This document shows, piece by piece, positions 58,736-64,000 of a stretch of DNA of 64,000 nt. The DNA comes from JAEYXS01 sp943367715. Lineage in GTDB: Bacteria > Verrucomicrobiota > Verrucomicrobiia > Limisphaerales > JAEYXS01. The notes beneath the pieces were generated by a model. The model saw nothing but the letters and a program-made list of their open reading frames with translations, ran no database searches and was not told where the DNA came from. Every line of letters begins with the position of its first letter. Position 1 is the first letter of the stretch. The stretch spans positions 62,001-126,000 of the forward strand of contig CALRJY020000012.1 in the NCBI GenBank assembly GCA_943367715.1, given 5' to 3'. Both the position numbers and the translations under genes were made by a program.

Positions 58736-59469
58736 TTTTAGGCCTCTCAGGAATGCCGATCCGTTCGGCATTCCATCAGCAGCGTGCTCTCCCGCCAGAA
58801 GCATTCACAGGGGGGAAAACTCCCCATGGCCGGATGCAGTGGGTTGCACCCACGGGCCACCATTTCCAACGCTCAATTTTCAACGTCCAGAGATGGGAAG
58901 TTTGACGCGAATCCGAGGGAACGCGGCTGTGTCCTCGGAGGATCAGCCGCAGCGGGTGAGGATGCTTCGGAGGTTACGAAATATTTTGAGGCGTTGATTT
59001 CGTTTTGGGCGTGCTGCGGCTTCCCGCATGCGGGATCAGAGGAAACACCCCGACACTACTGCATCGGGGCAGGCGGCCGCGGTCCACTGGTAGGAGGGCT
59101 AAAGGCTCGGGCTCATACCAGCGAGGGGCAACGCCCCTCGATACGGCATCAAAGGCCCAAGCACTGAAGGTGCGATTCAGGCGCGGTGCGGGTGGGATGG
59201 AAGCTGGTTTGGAATCGTTAGGGTGCAGAGCATGAGGCGGGCTTTCAGCCCTTGTGGTTGGGGCGGACGGTTACCTGGGGCGTTGCCCCAGGCTGATATG
59301 AGGTCGCACCTTTGGTGCTGGAAGGCATGGCGTTGCCGGAGCGGTTTTCAAGGAGCGCGGGCTTTAGCCCGCTTCAATGTGCGAGAAGCTGAGGTGCTCG
59401 AATAATCTGAACGTGTTCGAATTATTGGGTATTGAAGCGGCTTAAAAGCCGCGCTCCACCTGCAAGCTG
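58736..59469. repeat. Dispersed hairpin-rich repeat region (copy 1)
   Basis: This 734-bp stretch holds no credible gene. It has short palindromes: GTGGGTTGCACCCAC at about 58850, a two-tier hairpin at 58923-58950 (GCGGCTG...CAGCCGC enclosing TCCT-CGG-AGGA), GGGGCAACGCCCC and GGGGCGTTGCCCC. From about 59085 to 59460 it is closely repeated at about 60399-60755; the shared core includes TGAAGGTGCGATTCAGGCGC and ends with AGCGGCTT-AAAAGCCGCGCT. Length, high identity and lack of coding capacity suggest a mobile or REP-type element relic. Confidence 0.75.
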
Positions 59470-60312
59470 CTACGGCTCCAGATTTCGTGAGCCGGCGGGG
59501 TTCATGCGGTAGTTCAATTCGATCATGCTCTTGTCCTGATACTGAGACAACACCTCTATTTCCATGCTGCCGTAGACTTGGCCATCGCGGGTGCGGAGGA
59601 AGAATCGTCTCTTCAAGAGCGAGCTCCAGCGTGGTTCATCAGGCGAGAATTCCACGTGATACTTGGGTTCATAGCCCGTCTCCGGCGCGAGATACATGAA
59701 TTCATCGCTGGTTTCGATGAGGCCGCCATCGATGGCTTCGAGTGTGAAGGACCATTCATATTTCTCTCTTGGTTCCACCTTTTCTGGCCGCGTGATGGAT
59801 ATGCGGATATCGGCGGGCAAAGTTTCGTGGTCGAGTTTCTTGCCTTGCAGCAGGTCGAGCGAATAGACGCGTCCGTCTGGGATGAGACTGAAACGCTTTT
59901 CGCCTTTCACCAAGGGTTCTTTGGGGCCGGACTTCCACATTTTGATTTCCACGGGTTGTTCTGACGTCCCGGCGACCATACCCAGGCCCCTACCAGTCTT
60001 TTGCGAGAGCGAATACCCGGCTTTGTTCACTTCCGCTAAATAGTTCACGTCACCTCTCACTTTGTGTAGCTCGAAGCGGCCAGCCGCATCCGTCTCTTTG
60101 ACCACTTCGATACTACGACCGTCTGGCCAGGGGAGAGGCAACCAATGCCGCACACGCATCTTGATTTCGGCGCCTGCCACGGGTTTGCCGTGCTGATCGA
60201 GCACCACGGCATAGAGCTGGGCCGCTTCATTCCTATCAAATAGCCGGGCCGCCAGCTTCACGCACGCGCCTAGCACGAGCAACAGAACGACGGCCTTCAG
60301 GAACTTCTTCAT
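59470..60312 (-). CDS. Carboxypeptidase-regulatory-like domain protein
   Basis: About 280 residues. Start ATG 60312 (second Met in MSMKKFLKAV; the first is at 60318). The N-terminus is a signal/anchor sequence (FLKAVVLLLVLGACVKLAA); Cys is present but the lipobox is imperfect, so export with a lipid anchor is possible but not firm. Residues about 35-125 match the carboxypeptidase-regulatory-like/transthyretin fold (YAVVLDQHGKPVAGAEIKMRV, DAAGRFELHKVRGDVNY), a small adhesive beta-sandwich. The rest is beta-rich with no catalytic motif. It lies between the two large copies of the dispersed repeat. Function is unknown. Confidence 0.78.
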   Translation of the reverse strand: MKKFLKAVVLLLVLGACVKLAARLFDRNEAAQLYAVVLDQHGKPVAGAEIKMRVRHWLPLPWPDGRSIEVVKETDAAGRFELHKVRGDVNYLAEVNKAGYSLSQKTGRGLGMVAGTSEQPVEIKMWKSGPKEPLVKGEKRFSLIPDGRVYSLDLLQGKKLDHETLPADIRISITRPEKVEPREKYEWSFTLEAIDGGLIETSDEFMYLAPETGYEPKYHVEFSPDEPRWSSLLKRRFFLRTRDGQVYGSMEIEVLSQYQDKSMIELNYRMNPAGSRNLEP

Positions 60313-60831
60313 GGACACAAGGTGACACCGAATCTGGATAGCCGTGAATTGATAAAACGGCGGGCTGTATTGACGGAAGTAATAGAGGGCCGAAGGTCTA
60401 GGCTCATACCAGCGAGGGGCAACGCCCCATGATTGGCCTCAAAAGCCCCAAGCGCTGAAGGTGCGATTCAGGCGCGGTGCGGGTGGGATGGAAGCTGGTT
60501 TGGAACCGCCAGGGTGCGGAGCATGAAGCGGGCTTTCAGCCCTTGTGGTTGGGGCGGACGGTTACCTGGGGCGTTGCCCCAGGCTGATATGAGGTCGCAC
60601 CTTTGGTGCTGGAAGGCATGGCGTTGCCGGAGCGGTTTTCAAGGAGCGCGGTCCCGCATGCGGGACCGCGCAACGTTCGACAATTTGAGGTGCTCGAAGA
60701 ACTTGAATGCGTTTGAGTTGTTGGGTGTTGAAGCGGCTTGAAAGCCGCGCTCCTTTGGCGGTGGGCGATTTTAGCGGTGTTGGATATTTGCGGCAATTCT
60801 CAGATAGAACAGGAAGCGGGCAGTGATGATT
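60313..60831. repeat. Dispersed hairpin-rich repeat region (copy 2)
   Basis: No gene is seen in these 519 bp. From about 60399 to 60755 it matches the 59085-59460 copy, nearly identical through the central ~240 bp (about 60460-60650). Differences include GCGGTCCCGCATGCGGGACCGC here, where copy 1 has GCGGGCTTTAGCCCGC, so the hairpin stem varies while the flanks are constant. A shorter fragment of the same element lies at about 62262-62330. Confidence 0.8.
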
Positions 60832-62178
60832 TTAGCGCGGTAGCAAATAACGGTCTTGCTGCGCCATGAAACGGACAACCATACGCAGAAAAGGGATGCT
60901 CATATTTGTGTCCACGTTGTTCAATTTGATGAGATGGGCTTCAATTTCTGTATTAATTTTTGCATGGGCTTGATGGTCTTCTTTTTCCAATCGCTCTGAC
61001 TTATCAATCAAAACAAGCATCTCTTCCGTCAAAGGTCGCAGCTTTGGGTCAAAGAATAGCAACAACACCATACCGGAGGCACCGATCTCCGATGATTTTC
61101 CAGCAAACGCTTTTAACAAAGGGAGAAACTCATCCGCTCTGGGATATAGGCGTGTACCTGAAAATTTCACCTCCCGTTTTGGTTTAAAATCCCAAGACCA
61201 CTCATAAGTCGGACCGGTCTTTAAAATGGAAGACCCAATGTATCCTCCAGTAAACTGTATGGATAACTCTTTCAGTGCCGCTTTTTGAATCACTCCATCG
61301 GAATCTTTCAGACCTGCAATCAAAGTGTCAGTCACTGCCGGAATGGCAGGATCGAAGCGATGCAAGCGCTGGACGACCATCAAGCGAGATTGCATGTCCG
61401 TATCTGAGATATGGGCCAGGAATTCAGGCGACATTTCCGGGTTGATTTCTGCCAAGGCTCCTATTGCATTGATGGCAGATATGCGCGCGCGGCTGTCTTT
61501 CTCTTTTAATAGCGGCATCAACAACGGCAAGGCCTCGTCTTTGGGAAGGCCCAAGGCAACCAAGGATTCTATCGTCAGTGCGCGCAGCTCCAGGTTCTCG
61601 GACGTCAGAAATTCTTTAAGTTGCGGAATGATGTCGGCCTGTTTGCGCTCCACTAAAATGCGGATGACCTGAATCCTGACTCTATCATTGGAATGCTTCA
61701 GCGCCGATTTCAGACGGGCATTGGCAATTTCGCCGATGCTTTCTATAGCCAACCTGCTGGCATCTTCAAACTCCTCATCCGCGAGTGATTCGATAAGTTT
61801 TGGAAGCATCTCAGCGGCTCGTTTACCCAAGATGGCAACCCCCGATTGTCCGGCATGACGCATATCGTCAGCAACTCCCCGTTCAATCTTCCAATCCGTT
61901 TTGTCTGCGATCCATTCGAGCAATTGTTCCTGCCACTCAATTTCCCGGGTGAAATAGAACCGGCTGATCTGCGGAATGGCGCGTTCACCAAGCATAAAGA
62001 TTGCGAGTTCCGCATCTTTTGTCTCCCCCGGATAGTCGCTGGTCAGAGCGCGGAGCCATTCACTCGCGCGACGCCCATCGTAACGAGGGTCAACGTGTTC
62101 GAGGTAGAGCCACCCACTGAGGGCAAGGAGGAGCGCAGCCAAGGTGGCGGGGCGTATCCATGCGCGTCTCCTTCTCAT
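60832..62178 (-). CDS. HEAT-repeat protein (paralogue A)
   Basis: This 448-residue protein has an N-terminal basic region and a signal-anchor helix (WIRPATLAALLLALSGWLYL, about 7-26) followed by YDGRRASEWLRAL. Helical repeats follow from about residue 50: SIGEIANARLKSALKHSNDRVRIQVIRILVERKQADIIPQLKEFL and SLVALGLPKDEALPLLMPLLKEKDSRARISAINAIGALA (both split), typical of HEAT/PBS-lyase-type repeats. It is probably a periplasmic scaffold. The paralogue at 62346-63788, in the same orientation, has the same opening (RRAWIRP/SRAWIRP) and a clearly related sequence. Function is unknown. Confidence 0.8.
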   Translation of the reverse strand: MRRRRAWIRPATLAALLLALSGWLYLEHVDPRYDGRRASEWLRALTSDYPGETKDAELAIFMLGERAIPQISRFYFTREIEWQEQLLEWIADKTDWKIERGVADDMRHAGQSGVAILGKRAAEMLPKLIESLADEEFEDASRLAIESIGEIANARLKSALKHSNDRVRIQVIRILVERKQADIIPQLKEFLTSENLELRALTIESLVALGLPKDEALPLLMPLLKEKDSRARISAINAIGALAEINPEMSPEFLAHISDTDMQSRLMVVQRLHRFDPAIPAVTDTLIAGLKDSDGVIQKAALKELSIQFTGGYIGSSILKTGPTYEWSWDFKPKREVKFSGTRLYPRADEFLPLLKAFAGKSSEIGASGMVLLLFFDPKLRPLTEEMLVLIDKSERLEKEDHQAHAKINTEIEAHLIKLNNVDTNMSIPFLRMVVRFMAQQDRYLLPR

Positions 62179-62261
62179 GTGAGGTTATTGATGGACAGAA
62201 GCGGACGCGGTGGCAAGAGGGTTTTGAACGGGAGATCGAGTCTTCAGTATGATGAACTCAA

Positions 62262-62330
62262 ACTACTTGAACGCGCTCGTGTTATTGGACGTTTAGGCGG
62301 CTTGAAAGCCGCGCTCCTTTGGCTAGCGGC
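62262..62330. repeat. Fragment of the dispersed repeat (copy 3)
   Basis: About 69 bp between the two HEAT-repeat genes matches the right end of the longer repeat copies, including the GGCGGCTTGAAAGCCGCGCT hairpin. It is an isolated end fragment. Confidence 0.65.
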
Positions 62331-62345
62331 TTCACCGGTCTGTGT

Positions 62346-63788
62346 TCACGGGGATTTCGGTTTATAGATGTTGGTATAGGCTGCAGGGGGCGGCCCCAGG
62401 CCGTAATATATACTCTGATAGACATAGACTGCGGTACTGGCCTTCACCGATTCAAGCAAAGCAAGCTGCTTGAGGATCTTCGCCCATGATTCATCCCGAA
62501 TGGTTATTTTGCCCTTCTGCACAGAATCTTCCAATGGGCGCCACCTTTCAAAGTTTTCTTGTGTTTCCAATTCCGCCAGAACATTCCGAACGTATGGGCG
62601 GGTATCATTTTCCAATGAGATGCGGGCCGCCCAAGCGGACTCCGCCATAAGCCTCAGATCAGTGACAGGATTTGAAACTCCCGCAATGGCATTCAACTGG
62701 CCAAGGATCACCGCCAGAATCTCCTCACCCCGCTGATCAACCATATCAGCATTCTTTTCCACCTTATGGTATGGCAGCGCAAAACTGGGATTCAGCTTCT
62801 TGCTGGCCAAAATACTAACGTCGAAAGACGGTGGAAAACGTTCGGTGAAAAACTCCATCCCGAGCATTTCACACAAGCTGTAATAGGCAACCCTCTTCAC
62901 TTCAACATGCGAATCACGCAACGACCGGACGAGGGCATCGAAAGCGGCAGGGTCTTTTGAACTGAGAGCGCTGAGGCGACCAGCAACCCTTTGACGGACG
63001 AATTCCGATTTGTCATCGAGGAAGGTCAGAAATTCCGGGATCAAGTCAGGCCGATAATAGGCCAGATAGCCCAGGACTTCCACGGCATGAGTGCGAACGA
63101 CCTCGTCCGAAGAGTGCAAGTGAGGACGGATCAGGGCCAGTGTTTCTTCCTGAGATGGATTGAACAGGGCCAATGACACCATGGATACTGCGCGCAAATC
63201 AGGGCGATCGACTTTCAAAAGCTCCTTCATCTGGGGGCAGATATCCGCCTGACGTCGTTCAAATAAAATGCGCGCAGCTTCAAATCTTGTCTGGTGGTTT
63301 TTGTGGGTGAGACTGGATTTTAAATAGTCGTTGCCAGCATCGCCAATCTTGTCCAAAGCATCGCGACTGCCATAGTCAGACTTCTCATCACCAAGCGATT
63401 CGACCAGTTGCGGGACCATGCCAACAGCGCGTCTGCCCAGTATCTCCACGGCATCCCTGCCTATTCTCTGCAGTTCATCAACATCCTCCCTTTCCGGCCC
63501 CCAGTTGATTTTGTGCTCAATCCAATCGTAAAGCTTTGTTCTCCACTCCAGTTCTCGGGCGAAAAAGAATTTGCTTACTTGAGGGACGGCGCGTTCACCC
63601 AAGATGAACACGGCCTGCTCGGCCTGTTCGATTTCTTCCTCAGAATCGCTGTTGAGGGCGTGAAGCCATTCGCTAGTCCTGCGACCTTGGTACCGGGGAT
63701 CAACGTGTTCGAGGCGGAGCCACCAGATAAAGGCAAGGAGGAGCGCGGCCAAGATGGCGGGGCGTATCCATGCACGGCTCCTTTTCAT
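62346..63788 (-). CDS. HEAT-repeat protein (paralogue B)
   Basis: This 480-residue protein parallels its neighbour. An N-terminal signal-anchor helix (WIRPAILAALLLAFIWWLRL) and YQGRRTSEWLHAL are followed by HEAT-type repeats such as LFNPSQEETLALIRPHLHSSDEVVRTHAVEVLGYLAYY and LTFLDDKSEFVRQRVAGRLSALS (both split). From about residue 330 it adds a segment absent from paralogue A. Both share the opening GERAxPQxSxFxFxRExEW and the length pattern, so this is a tandem duplication. The role is likely protein-protein contact at the membrane. There is no signal for catalysis. Confidence 0.8.
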   Translation of the reverse strand: MKRSRAWIRPAILAALLLAFIWWLRLEHVDPRYQGRRTSEWLHALNSDSEEEIEQAEQAVFILGERAVPQVSKFFFARELEWRTKLYDWIEHKINWGPEREDVDELQRIGRDAVEILGRRAVGMVPQLVESLGDEKSDYGSRDALDKIGDAGNDYLKSSLTHKNHQTRFEAARILFERRQADICPQMKELLKVDRPDLRAVSMVSLALFNPSQEETLALIRPHLHSSDEVVRTHAVEVLGYLAYYRPDLIPEFLTFLDDKSEFVRQRVAGRLSALSSKDPAAFDALVRSLRDSHVEVKRVAYYSLCEMLGMEFFTERFPPSFDVSILASKKLNPSFALPYHKVEKNADMVDQRGEEILAVILGQLNAIAGVSNPVTDLRLMAESAWAARISLENDTRPYVRNVLAELETQENFERWRPLEDSVQKGKITIRDESWAKILKQLALLESVKASTAVYVYQSIYYGLGPPPAAYTNIYKPKSP

Positions 63789-64000
63789 GTGAGATTATTG
63801 ATGTAGAGAAGCGGGGACGGTGGCAAGAGGGTTTTGGAGGCGATGCTGGTTCAGGCGTCACTACGTGACGCGGGAACTAAAATTACCAAGACCGTGGGTT
63901 TCACCCGTGGCTGCCGTCATCCTGTGCCGCTGGCACGGTGCTTTCGGCGCGGCTCGCTGAGGATTTGGCAGCGCGGAGGCCTGCTTGGCTTCGGCGAACC
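63789..64000. other. Repeat-rich intergenic end of window
   Basis: These last 212 bp hold no gene start. They contain small palindromes such as GTCACTACGTGAC and GTGGGTTTCACCCGTGG, the second being similar in form to the GTGGGTTGCACCCAC hairpin at about 58850. It seems to be dispersed-repeat sequence continuing past the edge. Confidence 0.55.

Noticed and set aside
58784..59405. Short plus-strand open frames in the repeat region
   Set aside because: They run through hairpin-rich repeats, one is shared by both repeat copies only through DNA identity, and none has a ribosome-binding site.

Overview
The window looks like a chromosomal segment of a Verrucomicrobiota bacterium, probably of the Limisphaerales/Pedosphaerales type. 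Pointers are an LEPR-XLL-type giant secreted protein, a Verrucomicrobia/Planctomycetes-restricted small protein family (Minf_1886 type), a type II glutamine synthetase, hopanoid radical-SAM genes, an exosortase fused to an EpsI-like domain, and many hairpin-rich dispersed repeats. The taxonomic call is inference; there is no rRNA in the window.

Layout. 1-13919 (minus) is one uninterrupted giant reading frame, open at the left edge, with an LEPR-XLL N-terminus followed by about 30 beta-rich repeats of roughly 105-125 residues. 14016-15737 is a two-module ABC-2 permease, followed by tRNA-Ser(CGA). 16018-23012 is the most interesting part: an RNA-repair locus with a minus-strand operon (SPFH protein, two unknown proteins, a 23-codon ORF, a HEPN-like protein, the RNA ligase RtcB) and the divergent CARF-sigma54 activator RtcR. 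The shared intergenic region holds a sigma54-like promoter and a structured leader with a tRNA-like module. 23151-25096 carries a uronate-isomerase-like protein, the Minf_1886-type protein and a small membrane protein downstream of leuS. 27990-33920 is a nitrogen-assimilation region (glnII, amt, glnK) in which glnII and glnK-amt each have a near-ideal sigma54 promoter; a mini-kinase/PP2C pair and a self-operator-like Fic gene lie in between. 34149-36589 is a GntP transporter plus M19 dipeptidase operon. 36785-42548 contains a zinc-ribbon membrane protein, a DUF3500 protein, clpS with a DUF2017-Aat fusion (N-degron pathway), a small exported protein and a substrate-binding-domain histidine kinase.

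42562-46423 holds a secreted beta-propeller/Ig-like protein, a lipoprotein and a TPR protein. 46448-49720 is a lipoprotein-hpnH-hpnJ hopanoid cluster. 49810-53093 is a TPR/exosortase operon. 53157-56425 is a pta / DRTGG-ATPase / hisC operon, with the two halves of long-form Pta on separate genes. 56475-63788 has small unknown genes, a secreted nitrilase, a carboxypeptidase-regulatory-like protein and two tandem HEAT-repeat paralogues. They are separated by dispersed hairpin-rich repeats, two copies of which are nearly identical over about 300 bp.

The central hypothesis is an RNA-damage response. RtcR senses an RNA signal through its CARF domain and activates a sigma54 promoter. The transcript begins with a tRNA-like RNA and encodes a membrane-scaffold SPFH protein, accessory proteins, a putative HEPN RNase and the RtcB ligase. 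Everything here rests on reading the sequence; no database search was possible.
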